Source of the DNA: Rhodobiaceae bacterium
GTDB taxonomy: Bacteria > Pseudomonadota > Alphaproteobacteria > RS24
Length of the DNA stretch: 64,000 nt
Direction: 5' to 3'
Assembly: GCA_002721725.1 (NCBI GenBank)
Contig: PBLK01000007.1
Span: forward strand, 1 to 64,000
Below are positions 43,037 to 53,456 of the stretch, one piece after another. The position numbers and the translations under genes were made by a program. Below the pieces are notes generated by a model. The model saw nothing but the letters and a program-made list of their open reading frames with translations, did not search any database and had not been told where the DNA came from. Each line of letters starts with the position of its first letter. Position 1 is the first letter of the stretch.

Positions 43037-43808
43037 TGAGGCGTTGATTCCAGCTGCAACCGTGATGATGTTGCGCGACACGGCTGATGGCCCTGAAGTG
43101 TTCATGGTGGTGCGTCATCATGAAATTGACTTTGCTTCCGGCGCGCTTGTTTTCCCCGGGGGTAAAGTTGATTCGACTGATTTCGACCCAAGCTTGCGCG
43201 CGCATTGTGGCAGTGCCGATGTTTATGACGATAAGGAATTGGCGTTGCGCATTGCCTCCATTCGCGAGAGCTTCGAAGAATGCGGCATATTGCTGGCCCG
43301 CGAAAAAGGCGAAAGCGATTTCATATCGGCCGCGCGGTTGCAGGAATTGGAAGGCTGGCGCGACCGTTTCAACAATGGCGATGCGACCATGCTCGAATTT
43401 GCTGAATCTGAAAATCTTGAATTTGCTGTCGATGCGCTCGGCTTTTTCGCCCATTGGATTACCCCGGAAATGATGCCGAAGCGCTTCGATACTTATTTTT
43501 ACATGGCGCGCGCGCCGCAAGACCATATTGGCGAGCATGATGGCAGCGAGAGCGTGGACAGCATTTGGATTACCGCCAAACAAGCTTTGGCCGATGCCGA
43601 TGCCAAAAAGCGCACGGTGATTTTCCCGACTCGAATGAATATCGAAAAATTCGCCAAACTCGAAAGTGTCGATGATGCGCTGTCGCAATGCGGCGATGTG
43701 GTGACGGTCACTCCCTTTATCGAAAAAGAGGGCGAAAAATCGTTTTTGCGAATTCAAGCCAATGCCGGTTATGGCGATCCGAAGGAAGACGTCACGCGCG
43801 GCTTTTAA
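43029..43808 (+). CDS. NUDIX hydrolase
   Basis: ATVMMLRDTADGPEVFMVVRHHEIDFASGALVFPGGKVD; Nudix-box-like AIRESFEECGILLARE; overlaps MFS gene. Confidence 0.87.
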   Translation: MNNEALIPAATVMMLRDTADGPEVFMVVRHHEIDFASGALVFPGGKVDSTDFDPSLRAHCGSADVYDDKELALRIASIRESFEECGILLAREKGESDFISAARLQELEGWRDRFNNGDATMLEFAESENLEFAVDALGFFAHWITPEMMPKRFDTYFYMARAPQDHIGEHDGSESVDSIWITAKQALADADAKKRTVIFPTRMNIEKFAKLESVDDALSQCGDVVTVTPFIEKEGEKSFLRIQANAGYGDPKEDVTRGF

Positions 43809-43813
43809 GCGTT

Positions 43814-44614
43814 TTATGGCACAAATTGCTCGGCCAAAATGCGTTCATCAAGGCCATGGTCCTTGTCAAACAGCATCAGCAAATTATGCGCTTTTGACTG
43901 GCGCACATTGACCTCAACAACATTACGAAACTCGCTATGGTCAGCGACCGCGCTAATCGGGCGCTTATCGGCCTCCAGAGCACGGAAGGTCACTTTGGCA
44001 TTTTCCGGCAAAAGCGCACCGCGCCAGCGCCGTGGACGGAAAGCCGAGATAGGGGTGAGTGCCAGCAATTTGGCATCAATGGGCAAAATCGGTCCATGGG
44101 CTGACAGATTATAGGCGGTGCTGCCCGCCGGTGTGGCCAGCAAAGCGCCGTCGCAAATCAATTCGTCCATGCGTGTTTTGCCATCGATTGAAATTTCTAA
44201 TTTGGCCGCCTGGGCAGTCATGCGCAGCAACGACACTTCATTGATGGCTAATGCTTTATGGCTTTTGCCGTCGGCATCGGTGGCGTCCATTTCAAGCGGG
44301 TGCAGCAGGGTCATTTTGGCGTCGGCAATACGCTCTACGAGGTTCTCTTCATCAAAACGGTTCATCAAAAACCCGACCGAGCCGTGATTCATACCGAATA
44401 TCGGCTTGCCTTGGTCCATAAAACCATGCAGCGAAGACAGCATCAGCCCATCGCCGCCAAGCGCGACAATTACATCGGCGTCTTCCGGTGATACGCCGGC
44501 ATAGCGTGCATGCAAAGCGTCGCGCGCCGCCTCGGCCGCCGCTTCAGGGCTGGCAACAAAGCCCAGTTTTTTGCGTTTTGCTTCACTCACATCGCGTCCA
44601 ATCACAACTTGCAT
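43814..44614 (-). CDS. nadK: NAD kinase
   Basis: [46 protein letters not shown]; start reassigned to 44614. Confidence 0.95.
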   Translation of the reverse strand: MQVVIGRDVSEAKRKKLGFVASPEAAAEAARDALHARYAGVSPEDADVIVALGGDGLMLSSLHGFMDQGKPIFGMNHGSVGFLMNRFDEENLVERIADAKMTLLHPLEMDATDADGKSHKALAINEVSLLRMTAQAAKLEISIDGKTRMDELICDGALLATPAGSTAYNLSAHGPILPIDAKLLALTPISAFRPRRWRGALLPENAKVTFRALEADKRPISAVADHSEFRNVVEVNVRQSKAHNLLMLFDKDHGLDERILAEQFVP

Positions 44615-44674
44615 CAGCGACCATAAATCGCCACAGTCGATATGTAGCATGATAAAATAAGAAAGGAAGACGCC

Positions 44675-44871
44675 ATGCCACAGACAACACAATACCAAGG
44701 TGCGCGGATCATCCCTTGTTTGGTCTATCACGATGCTGATGAAGCGATTATTTGGTTCGACCGCACCTTGGGTTTTTTACCGTTTTGCTGCAGGTCGAAG
44801 GCGAGGGCTTTACGGTGCGCGATCCGGAAGGGCATATTTAGAGCTTCGGAGATTACAGCCCATGGGTTTAA
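44675..44871 (+). pseudogene. Decayed VOC/glyoxalase-like gene (internal deletion, frameshift, internal TAG)
   Basis: Frame 2 gives [26 protein letters not shown]; frame 1 gives LLQVEGEGFTVRDPEGHI*SFGDYSPWV*; these match the two ends of a VOC protein with the middle missing. Confidence 0.75.
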
Positions 44872-44903
44872 TGGGAGCGCAATAGAGAATTAAGGTAAGC
44901 GTT

Positions 44904-46403
44904 ATGTGTGAACAATTTATTTTGAGTGTTGACCAAGGAACAACGTCATCGCGGGCCCTGGCCTTTGACAAAGCCGGTCAGGTGAGGGCGGTGGCGCAAC
45001 GCGAGTTCCGACAAATTTTTCCCGATGATGGCTGGGTAGAGCATGATGCGCTGGAAATTTGGGATACCACGCTGGCCTGCTGCAAAGACGTGCTGGCGGA
45101 ATTGGGGACCAAGAATTTTGCTGCTATCGCCATCACCAATCAGCGCGAAACAGCCGTCATATGGGAACGCGCGACCGGCAAACCGATTGCCAATGCGATT
45201 GTTTGGCAAGATCGCCGCACGGCTGAAATTTGCAGTAGGTTAAAAGAGGCCGGTCATGAGGCGGCCATTATCGCCAAGACTGGCTTACTGCTCGACCCTT
45301 ATTTTTCCGCCAGTAAGGTCGGCTGGCTACTTGATAATGTCGAAGGCGCGCGTGCTAAAGCCGAGGCCGGAGAGTTGGCCTTTGGCACTATTGACAGTTG
45401 GTTGGTCTGGCAATTAACCGAGGCGGCGAGTCATGTAACCGATGCTAGCAATGCCGCACGAACTAGCTTGTTCAATATTTATAACAATCAATGGGATTCT
45501 GACTTGCTTGCGCTGTTTGGCGTGACGGCAAATATGATGCCCGAGGTAAAAGATAATGCTGCCGATTTCGGCACATCGAGCGAAAGGACGCTCGGCGTTG
45601 CTTTGCCGATTTTGGGTATGGCCGGTGACCAGCAAGCAGCAACAATCGGGCAGGCCTGTTTTAAGCCGGGCATGATTAAATCAACCTATGGCACGGGCTG
45701 TTTTGTTTTGGCCAACACGGGTGACAAGGCGGCGGTCTCATCGAACCGCTTGCTGACAACAATCGGCTATCGGCTTAAAGGCAAGACCACTTATGCTCTG
45801 GAAGGCAGTATTTTTATGGCCGGTGCGATTGTGCAATGGCTGCGCGACGGTTTGCAATTGGTGGAGCATGCCTCTGATACGCAGGCTTTGGCGGAGGCCG
45901 CCAATCCTGACAGCGCGGTAATTATGGTGCCGGCCTTTACCGGCTTGGGGGCGCCGCATTGGGCGCCCGATGCGCGCGGCGCCATTTTTAATATGACGCG
46001 CGACAGCAACAAGGCCGATATTGCGCGTGCTGCGCTGGAGAGCGTGTCTTTGCAGACGGCTGATTTGATGCGCGCCATTGCGGATGATATGGCTGCGGCG
46101 GGTATGGACGTGCCGCCGCGGTTGCGGGTCGATGGCGGCATGGTGGCTAATAACTGGTTGTGCCAGAGTCTTGCCAATTTATGCGACTGCCCGATTGACC
46201 GTCCGGCCATTACCGAAACCACAGCCTTGGGCGCAGCCATGCTGGCCATGTTACAATTGGACTGGTTTGACAGCCTTGATGCTCTGGGCGAAAATTGGGC
46301 GCTGGAAGCACAATTTGAACCGGAAATGGCGAGCGAAAAACGCGATGAGAAGCGCGCGCTTTGGCAGGCGGCTTTGCAACAGGTTTTGAGCAGTGCCAAT
46401 TGA
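44904..46403 (+). CDS. glpK: Glycerol kinase
   Basis: ILSVDQGTTSSRALAFD; AITNQRETAVIWERATGKPIANAIVWQDRRT; GLGAPHW. Confidence 0.98.
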   Translation: MCEQFILSVDQGTTSSRALAFDKAGQVRAVAQREFRQIFPDDGWVEHDALEIWDTTLACCKDVLAELGTKNFAAIAITNQRETAVIWERATGKPIANAIVWQDRRTAEICSRLKEAGHEAAIIAKTGLLLDPYFSASKVGWLLDNVEGARAKAEAGELAFGTIDSWLVWQLTEAASHVTDASNAARTSLFNIYNNQWDSDLLALFGVTANMMPEVKDNAADFGTSSERTLGVALPILGMAGDQQAATIGQACFKPGMIKSTYGTGCFVLANTGDKAAVSSNRLLTTIGYRLKGKTTYALEGSIFMAGAIVQWLRDGLQLVEHASDTQALAEAANPDSAVIMVPAFTGLGAPHWAPDARGAIFNMTRDSNKADIARAALESVSLQTADLMRAIADDMAAAGMDVPPRLRVDGGMVANNWLCQSLANLCDCPIDRPAITETTALGAAMLAMLQLDWFDSLDALGENWALEAQFEPEMASEKRDEKRALWQAALQQVLSSAN

Positions 46404-46454
46404 CAAATAACAAGTTTAATAGCACGCTAATTCGAATCTTGAGGGAGACCCGTT

Positions 46455-47219
46455 ATGTCAGCAGCAGAAGAGATTAAAAGCGTCAAAGATTTGGTCAGCG
46501 CCGAAGAATGGCAGTTGCGAATAGATTTGGCGGCAACCTATCGCTTGGTCGCCATGTATGGCTGGGACGATATGATTTTTACCCATATTTCCGTTCGCGT
46601 GCCGGGGCCAGAGCACCACTTCCTTATCAATCCGTATGGCATGTTATTCGAGGAAATCACCGCATCGAGCCTGGTGAAAGTCGACCTAGAGGGTAATATC
46701 GTCATGGACAGCCCGTATTTCGTCAATCCGGCCGGCTTTACCATTCATTCGGCCGTGCATATGGCACGGGAAGATGCGCAATGCGTTCTGCATTTGCACA
46801 CGGATGATGGTGTTGCCGTATCAGCGCAAGATGATGGCCTGTTGCCCTTGTCGCAATTCTCCATGTTGGTGCGTCCGCATTTGACCTATCATGGTTATGA
46901 GGGTGTCGCGCTGAACCACGATGAACGCGAGCGTATTGTGGCGGATTTGGGTGACAAGAATCTGATGCTTCTCCGAAATCACGGCACATTGGCGGTAGGC
47001 GAGAATTGTGGTCTGGCCTTTATCGCGATTTATTTCTTGGAGCGTGCTTGCGCAACGCAAGTGCGCGCCCTGACATCCAAACCGCATATGCCGAGCCAAG
47101 AAGCCATTGATACGGTTGACGAGCAATCGCAATCATTGTTCCAGCCGGGTGTTGACGCGCTGGCATGGCCAGCTTTGCTGCGCAAGCTCGACCGCCTCGA
47201 CCCGTCATTTCGCGACTAG
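46455..47219 (+). CDS. Class II aldolase/adducin family protein
   Basis: ATYRLVAMYGWDDMIFTHISVRVPGPEHHFLINPYGMLFEEITASSLVKVD; metal-binding histidines. Confidence 0.92.
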   Translation: MSAAEEIKSVKDLVSAEEWQLRIDLAATYRLVAMYGWDDMIFTHISVRVPGPEHHFLINPYGMLFEEITASSLVKVDLEGNIVMDSPYFVNPAGFTIHSAVHMAREDAQCVLHLHTDDGVAVSAQDDGLLPLSQFSMLVRPHLTYHGYEGVALNHDERERIVADLGDKNLMLLRNHGTLAVGENCGLAFIAIYFLERACATQVRALTSKPHMPSQEAIDTVDEQSQSLFQPGVDALAWPALLRKLDRLDPSFRD

Positions 47220-47222
47220 ATT

Positions 47223-47675
47223 ATGCGTAAGCCATTTCTAAGCCTCATTTTGAGCGCGGCATTGGTCGTTCCCGTAACAGCGGTATTGGCGCATGAGCCG
47301 GGCACTTACGAAAGCCCGATTGTTGAGCAGCGGGTGAAGCGCTTCAAGCAAAGCGGTGCCGATATTCAAGCGATTTTCAAAAAGCATATGGGCGCCGGTA
47401 ATTTCACTGCCATTGAAAAGGCGGCCGGGATGATGGCGGCTTGGGGAGAAGAAATACCAGATGCTTTTCCGGCAGGCAGTAACAGTGTCGGCGCGGATCC
47501 GACCATATGGGAAAATTTCTCTGACTTTGAAAGCAAAGCTAATGCCTTTGCCAAAGCTGCCACAGAGTTGGAAGCGGCTGCCGCTTCAGGCAATGCCGGT
47601 GCGGTTAAAAAAGCCGCTCAAGCGGTTGGCGGCACTTGCAAGAGCTGTCATCAAAGCTATCGCATTAAACATTAA
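47223..47675 (+). CDS. Cytochrome c (class II, cytochrome c'-like)
   Basis: Signal peptide; C-terminal GGTCKSCHQSYRIKH heme-binding CxxCH. Confidence 0.9.
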   Translation: MRKPFLSLILSAALVVPVTAVLAHEPGTYESPIVEQRVKRFKQSGADIQAIFKKHMGAGNFTAIEKAAGMMAAWGEEIPDAFPAGSNSVGADPTIWENFSDFESKANAFAKAATELEAAAASGNAGAVKKAAQAVGGTCKSCHQSYRIKH

Positions 47676-48310
47676 TAAGACGGGGTGAGTAGTGACAGGC
47701 TGAGCCCCCCACCGACGCATAAGACAAGGAGGGCCAGCCCTGCTTGCGTGCGTTTGGCCGAAGGTTGAGTACCATGTTCCGATGTGCCGCCCGTCACCAT
47801 GCGGGTGACAAGTTTTTCATTGAGCCATAGCCGATGGGCCAATAGCGCCAGTATATGTAATGCAACCAGCGGTATGACCAGCACATGCAAGCGCTGATGC
47901 CATGCGCCCATGGGTGCGGCAAGCTCAGGGGCAAATGGCGTCAGCGGCGCCTCATAGAGAATATCATCGCCGGTCCACAGGCCGGTTACCGACATCGCTC
48001 CCATGAGGCATAGAAGCGTAATGACCGATAAAGCACCAAGCGGATTATGGCCGGGCTGCAAGCTGGCGGTGCGAGCGAGAAAAGCTTTGAGATAGGTCAG
48101 AATGATTTTCGGCCCGCGCAGAAAATTTTTGAATCGAGCGGTTTCATGCCCAACCATCCCCCAAATCAGGCGAAAGACCAACAGACCACAAGCGGCCAGT
48201 CCGAATAATTCATGCGCTTCCAGCGCCCCGCGCTCGCCGCTAATGTAAGAGCCGACAATGCTGATGACAAAGCCCCAATGGAACAGGCGGGTTGGCAAAT
48301 CCCAGACCAT
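47672..48310 (-). CDS. Cytochrome b561-type (cytochrome b/b6 domain) membrane protein
   Basis: VWDLPTRLFHWGFV; RLIWGMVGHETARF; LHVLVIPLVALHILALLAHR. Confidence 0.9.
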   Translation of the reverse strand: MVWDLPTRLFHWGFVISIVGSYISGERGALEAHELFGLAACGLLVFRLIWGMVGHETARFKNFLRGPKIILTYLKAFLARTASLQPGHNPLGALSVITLLCLMGAMSVTGLWTGDDILYEAPLTPFAPELAAPMGAWHQRLHVLVIPLVALHILALLAHRLWLNEKLVTRMVTGGTSEHGTQPSAKRTQAGLALLVLCVGGGLSLSLLTPSY

Positions 48311-49215
48311 TAGGCCGCCTCATTCTGACGGAAGATTTTTTCCAGTGCAGTAGCGTCGGGCATTTGCGGTTTACCGATAAGCACAAAGTGGCCTGAGGCC
48401 ACTCCCTCATGCGGCTCGGTCGAAATACGACCTCCGGCCAAATGCAGCACATAGGCACCTTCATCATCTTGCAGCACGGCTTTGGCGCGCAAAACATGCG
48501 GGCGCAGGTTTTCCAATTTGGCAATCAACGTGGCGCGCGGTTGCGGCGGCAAATGCGTTGCCCATTGCATAAAGCCATGCTCAATCACGTCGTGCGGTTG
48601 CCGAATTTCTTCCGCGGCATTGAGCCCCAAAACCAAGTCAATCGGTAACATACCATGGGTCATTTGCGCTATCGGCACATTGGGTTTTTGCGCCGCCAAT
48701 TCATTTTGTAAGTTTTCCAATGTCGCGGCATCGGCCAGATCGGGCTTGGAGATGAGTAGCAAATGCGCCGCCTCAATCTGTTTGGCATAATTGTCGGCTA
48801 AATAAGGGTCGTTCGAATGAACATTATGGGCGCCGGCATCGACCAGCGTGACAATGCCGTCAAGACGCAGTTGCCGGTCAACCGATGCGAAACCGGCAAT
48901 GCGGCTCGGCTCGGCGACGCCACTTGCTTCAATGATAATATGGTCGGGCAGGGGGCTTTGTTGCATCACCTCCATAAAACTGCGCATCAAATCATCTCCA
49001 ATGGAGCAGCAGACACAGCCATTCGCTAGCGTAATTTGATTACCGTGTTTGGCGGCAATCAATTCGGCATCAATATTCAGCGCCCCGAAATCATTGACCA
49101 TGGCGGTGATCCGACGTCCCGCGCTTTGCGTCAGCAGATGATTGAGCAGGCTGGTTTTTCCACTGCCGAGAAAGCCGCTGATAATGGTCAGAGGAACTAT
49201 GTCGATATGTGTCAA
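48310..49215 (-). CDS. CobW/COG0523 family GTP-binding protein
   Basis: ISGFLGSGKTSLLNHLL, GCVCCSIGDDL, IEASGVAEPSRI. Confidence 0.93.
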   Translation of the reverse strand: MTHIDIVPLTIISGFLGSGKTSLLNHLLTQSAGRRITAMVNDFGALNIDAELIAAKHGNQITLANGCVCCSIGDDLMRSFMEVMQQSPLPDHIIIEASGVAEPSRIAGFASVDRQLRLDGIVTLVDAGAHNVHSNDPYLADNYAKQIEAAHLLLISKPDLADAATLENLQNELAAQKPNVPIAQMTHGMLPIDLVLGLNAAEEIRQPHDVIEHGFMQWATHLPPQPRATLIAKLENLRPHVLRAKAVLQDDEGAYVLHLAGGRISTEPHEGVASGHFVLIGKPQMPDATALEKIFRQNEAA

Positions 49216-50876
49216 GCGCTGCGCCCCTGATTGATATGCACTTGGCCGCCGACCATTGTACCGATAACGATGATGTCCTTCAGCTTCTCCGCCCCAACTT
49301 CAATCGGGTCATCGGCCAATATGGCAATATCTGCGCGCTTGCCGGCTTCCAGACTGCCAATCTCACTTTCCATTTTTAGAGAATAGGCGGCCCCCATGGT
49401 GATGGCATAAAGGGCTTCTTCGACACTGATATTTTGCGTGCCATTGCCCAATGTTATGCCGCTCGAGGACAGCCGATTGACGGCGCACCACGCGGTGAAG
49501 AGCGGGGCCAGCGCGGTGACCGGCGCGTCTGAGTGAATGGCCAAAGGCACGCCTTCAGCCAGCGCGCCACCCGCATCATCCAGCCGCGCTGCCCGCTCCG
49601 GCCCCATGGTAATGTTGATATGCGCATCACCCCAATAATAAAGATGATTGGAAAACAGATTAACCCCGACGCCGAGCGCTTTCATGCGCTTGAAATGCGC
49701 GCGCGTCGCCATTTGGCAATGTTGCAGCGTATGGCGGTGGTCTGGCCACGGATGCGCGCGCAGCGCCTCTTCAATTTTATCAAGCGTGACTTCCGTGCAT
49801 TCATCACCATTTGTGTGCACATGCACTTGAATGCCGGCCTCAGTAAAAGCTTTGAGATAGTCGCCCAGCCGCTCCGGTTCAATATACCAAAGCCCGTTCG
49901 GCGCGCCGTTAAAATAATGCGGCCATTTCAACCTCGCGCTGAAGCCCTGAATAGAGCCGTCAGCGACCATTTTGACCAAAGAAAAACGTAGCTTGTCGCT
50001 ATTGCTGGTCTGTAATTCCTGCATGCGCGCAACGCCTTCTGCGGGTTCCATACTATTTCCCTGAAAGGCCACGACAAGGCGCATGGGAAAATCATCGGCA
50101 TCGACCGCTTGACGCATGGCGTTTTCACTGCCTGCCGGCATTGGATTGACCAAATCGGTTGCCGTGGTGACGCCGGTTTGGCGCGCCACATTGGCGAAAT
50201 TAACTAATGTTTCCGGCGAGGAGGCAATGGCCAGCAAATTAATGCCGGTGGTGCGCATGGCCATATAATAACCGAGCTGGCCGAGAAATTCGCCGGTCGC
50301 TTGGCCGCTTTCATCGCGGCGAATAAATTCACTATTATCCGCGCCCTTCACATCGGCCGCTTCCATAACGAAATTATTGGCATTGAGAATATGCAGCGAG
50401 GCGTGCAACACAATAACCGAGCAATCGGTCGCCACGCTGTCGAGGTCAGCCGCATTCATGCGACGGTCGGTGAAAAAAATCGGGTCAAAGCCCCAAGCGA
50501 TGAGCGGCATGTCTTTATCTTTGCGGTTGGCTTGAATTTCTTTAAGCTTGTCGACCACTTCATCAATGCTTTTGAGCCCCGGCCAGACCGTGCCGTCTGG
50601 CCCTTCGCGGTCATAATAGCCGACATAGTGATAGTCCCAGAACATGCCTTCCATCATATGGCTATGACCTTCAATGAAGCCGGGCAGAAGGGTTTTGTCG
50701 GCAAAATCCCTATTCAGGGCGAGCGGCCCCCAAGCTTTCTGCCAGCCATCAATATTTTCGGCCGTGCCGACGCCGAGAATATGCCCATCGCGCACCGCAA
50801 TATGGGTGGCATGCGGCAAATGCGGATTCATTGTCCGAATACTCTTCGCTTGATAAATGATATTCACTTTTCCCAC
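49212..50876 (-). CDS. Amidohydrolase (YtcJ-like, metal-dependent)
   Basis: LLPGFIEGHSHMMEG; VHVHTNGDECTEVTLDKIEEAL; IHSDAPVTALAPL; LEAGKRADIAILADDP. Confidence 0.9.
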   Translation of the reverse strand: MGKVNIIYQAKSIRTMNPHLPHATHIAVRDGHILGVGTAENIDGWQKAWGPLALNRDFADKTLLPGFIEGHSHMMEGMFWDYHYVGYYDREGPDGTVWPGLKSIDEVVDKLKEIQANRKDKDMPLIAWGFDPIFFTDRRMNAADLDSVATDCSVIVLHASLHILNANNFVMEAADVKGADNSEFIRRDESGQATGEFLGQLGYYMAMRTTGINLLAIASSPETLVNFANVARQTGVTTATDLVNPMPAGSENAMRQAVDADDFPMRLVVAFQGNSMEPAEGVARMQELQTSNSDKLRFSLVKMVADGSIQGFSARLKWPHYFNGAPNGLWYIEPERLGDYLKAFTEAGIQVHVHTNGDECTEVTLDKIEEALRAHPWPDHRHTLQHCQMATRAHFKRMKALGVGVNLFSNHLYYWGDAHINITMGPERAARLDDAGGALAEGVPLAIHSDAPVTALAPLFTAWCAVNRLSSSGITLGNGTQNISVEEALYAITMGAAYSLKMESEIGSLEAGKRADIAILADDPIEVGAEKLKDIIVIGTMVGGQVHINQGRSA

Positions 50877-50960
50877 CTATTTGTAAGAGAGCCTAGCATT
50901 GCTTTACCGCATGGCCTAGTCCACACTTGCGTCAATTCTTGACGATATAAAAAGGAGAAC

Positions 50961-51647
50961 ATGATGAGACTCTTCGGTGCCCCCTTATCCCCTTTTGTCC
51001 GGAAAGCGGTGGTCATCGCCGCCGAGAAGGGCATTGAATATGAATATGATCCGCGCCCCAGTCCGCTCGGATGGACGGATGAATTTGAACAAATCAATCC
51101 GCTGAAGCGGATACCGGCGCTTCTGCCCAACCCGTCCAATCTTGATTATGCAATCAATGACAGTTCGGCGATTTGTGCTTATTTCGAAAAATTGCAGCCT
51201 GAGCCGGCACTTTATCCGACAGACCCTGAAGCTTATGGCCGCGCCCTATGGATTGAAGAAGCTGCCGATACGGATTTGGCCAATCGCGTCGGCATGGGTG
51301 TCTTTCGGCCGGTATTCTTCAACCTTGCATCGGGCAAGCCGGCAGATACGGAAACGGCCAGTGAAGGTTTTGAAGCATTGGGCAAGGTTTTGTTGCCCTA
51401 TCTCGAAAATCAATTGGGTGGGCGCGCGTGGTTTGCCGGTGATATGTTCTCCATTGCCGATATTGCGGTCATGACGCAGATGATGAGCCTTGATCTTGTT
51501 GGTTTCGGTTTGCCGCAGGATCGTTTCCCTGCTCTGCGCGCCCATTTTGATCGGTGTATGGCGCGGCCCTCCATCGCCTCTTGCCGTGAGCAGAACAATA
51601 AATTTGTCGAAAAGGCCGGGTTCCAAATAGAGCGTGTTTCCGGATAG
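50961..51647 (+). CDS. Glutathione S-transferase family protein
   Basis: MRLFGAPLSPFVRKAVVIAAEKGIEYEY; NDSSAICAYFEK; FSIADIAV. Confidence 0.9.
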   Translation: MMRLFGAPLSPFVRKAVVIAAEKGIEYEYDPRPSPLGWTDEFEQINPLKRIPALLPNPSNLDYAINDSSAICAYFEKLQPEPALYPTDPEAYGRALWIEEAADTDLANRVGMGVFRPVFFNLASGKPADTETASEGFEALGKVLLPYLENQLGGRAWFAGDMFSIADIAVMTQMMSLDLVGFGLPQDRFPALRAHFDRCMARPSIASCREQNNKFVEKAGFQIERVSG

Positions 51648-51712
51648 TCATTTGAAACCGGCCTAAATTATGCTCTAAACTTAGGATCGGCATCGATTCG
51701 AAGGAGAAGCTT

Positions 51713-53446
51713 ATGTTGCGTTATTCGTCAGTGCTGCGCTCAAATGCCGTGCGGCATCGCGAAATCAGTTACAATAAGCTGACACCGAAACCTGTGCGGG
51801 GCAAAAAGGACAGCCTCAAACCGCAGCGCTTACGTCTCGGTTTTGAGCAAACCATGGCGCTACTGATGCCTTATTCCGGTGTCCGAGTGCTGGATCAAAT
51901 GAAAGCGGTGATACCGCTGGCGCTTTATCTGGTGCTTTTCCAATTGATTATTTTACGCCAGCCCGTCGAGGCCGCCTTTTTGCTGGTTGGTGGTCTGACG
52001 GCGGTAATTGTCGGTTTGGCCTTGTTTATGGAAGGTCTGAATGTCGGTCTCATGCCGTTTGGCACGCTGATTGGTGATAAGCTGCCGCGCAAAGCCAGCA
52101 TGCCTGTCATGCTGGCCATTATTGCCGTTCTTGGTGTCGGTGTGACTTTTGCCGAACCGGCAATCGGGGCGCTACAAGCATTTGGTGCATCGGTTGATGT
52201 CACCCGCGCGCCATATCTTTATGAAATATTGAATAATTGGACCTTACCGCTTGTCTTGCTGGTCGGGGCAGGGGTCGGTCTCGCCGCCGTGCTCGGCACA
52301 TTGCGTTTTGTTTATGGCTGGTCGTTAAAGCCGATGATTTATATCGCGGTCGGTTTGACTCTGAGTCTCACCTTGGTGGTTTATGGTAATAATGATTTGC
52401 GTGCCATTTTAGGGTTGGCATGGGATTGCGGTGCGGTAACTACAGGGCCGGTAACCGTGCCTCTGGTCTTGTCACTTGGTATTGGCATTGCCAATTCAGC
52501 GGGTCAAAACAGCGATAATTCGCTATCCGGCTTTGGCGTGGTGACGCTGGCCTCACTGTTTCCGATTATTGCCGTTCTTCTGCTATCGCTTTATGTCAGC
52601 ACGCAAGTGAGTGCCGAACAGATTGTTGTTGCTGCCGCTACGGTGGGCAGCGCTACCGCCGACGCGCAGCAAAGCATTTGGGCGCAATCGCCGCTGCAAG
52701 AAGTTGTGCTGGGCGTGCGTGCTATTGCCCCGCTGGTCTTGTTCTTGATGTTTGTGCTGTTCATTGTGCTTCGTGAAGGGCTGGCCAATAAGCTGTTCAC
52801 CGCCTATGGGCTGGTTTTATCGATTGTCGGCATGTGTGTGTTTAATGTCGGTCTGACCTATGGGCTGGGCGCCATTGGCGCGCAAACCGGTGCGGTTTTG
52901 CCTGCCGCCTTTATGGAAATCGCGATTAGCGAAATTTCACCGATTTACACCGCAGCTTTGGGGCTGGTCTTGGTTATCCTTTTTGCTTGGTTTATGGGCT
53001 TTGGCGCGACACTGGCCGAACCGGCTTTGAACGCGCTGGGCTTGACCGTGCAAAATCTGACCAATGGTGCGTTTCGCAAATCCATGTTGATGTATTCCGT
53101 CGCCACCGGCGTGGCTTTCGGCATTGCTTTGGGTATTGCAAAAATCTTGTTTGAGATTGACCTCGCCATGTTGCTGATACCGCTCTATCTCATCGCGCTG
53201 GTTTTGACCTTTTTCTCAACCGAGGAATTCGTGAATGTCGCTTGGGACAGCGCCGGGGTCACTACCGGCCCGGTCACCGTGCCGCTGGTACTCGCTATGG
53301 GGCTGGGGCTGGGCAATGCCGTATCGGCGGTTGAAGGCTTCGGCATTTTGAGCATGGCCAGCATTGGGCCGATTATCGCCGTTTTGGGCATGGGACAATA
53401 TATTCGTTTCAAACAATCGCGCGCATTGACGGCGGAAGCCAAGTAG
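51713..53446 (+). CDS. DUF1538 domain-containing integral membrane protein (duplicated domain)
   Basis: LAWDCGAVTTGPVTVPLVLSLGIGIANS and VAWDSAGVTTGPVTVPLVLAMGLGLGNA repeats; many TM. Confidence 0.85.
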   Translation: MLRYSSVLRSNAVRHREISYNKLTPKPVRGKKDSLKPQRLRLGFEQTMALLMPYSGVRVLDQMKAVIPLALYLVLFQLIILRQPVEAAFLLVGGLTAVIVGLALFMEGLNVGLMPFGTLIGDKLPRKASMPVMLAIIAVLGVGVTFAEPAIGALQAFGASVDVTRAPYLYEILNNWTLPLVLLVGAGVGLAAVLGTLRFVYGWSLKPMIYIAVGLTLSLTLVVYGNNDLRAILGLAWDCGAVTTGPVTVPLVLSLGIGIANSAGQNSDNSLSGFGVVTLASLFPIIAVLLLSLYVSTQVSAEQIVVAAATVGSATADAQQSIWAQSPLQEVVLGVRAIAPLVLFLMFVLFIVLREGLANKLFTAYGLVLSIVGMCVFNVGLTYGLGAIGAQTGAVLPAAFMEIAISEISPIYTAALGLVLVILFAWFMGFGATLAEPALNALGLTVQNLTNGAFRKSMLMYSVATGVAFGIALGIAKILFEIDLAMLLIPLYLIALVLTFFSTEEFVNVAWDSAGVTTGPVTVPLVLAMGLGLGNAVSAVEGFGILSMASIGPIIAVLGMGQYIRFKQSRALTAEAK

Positions 53447-53456
53447 AGGAGGCGTT

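Noticed and set aside
45791-46399. 202-aa minus-strand ORF inside glpK
   Set aside because: Antisense to glpK; Ser/Ala-rich shadow ORF with no domain.
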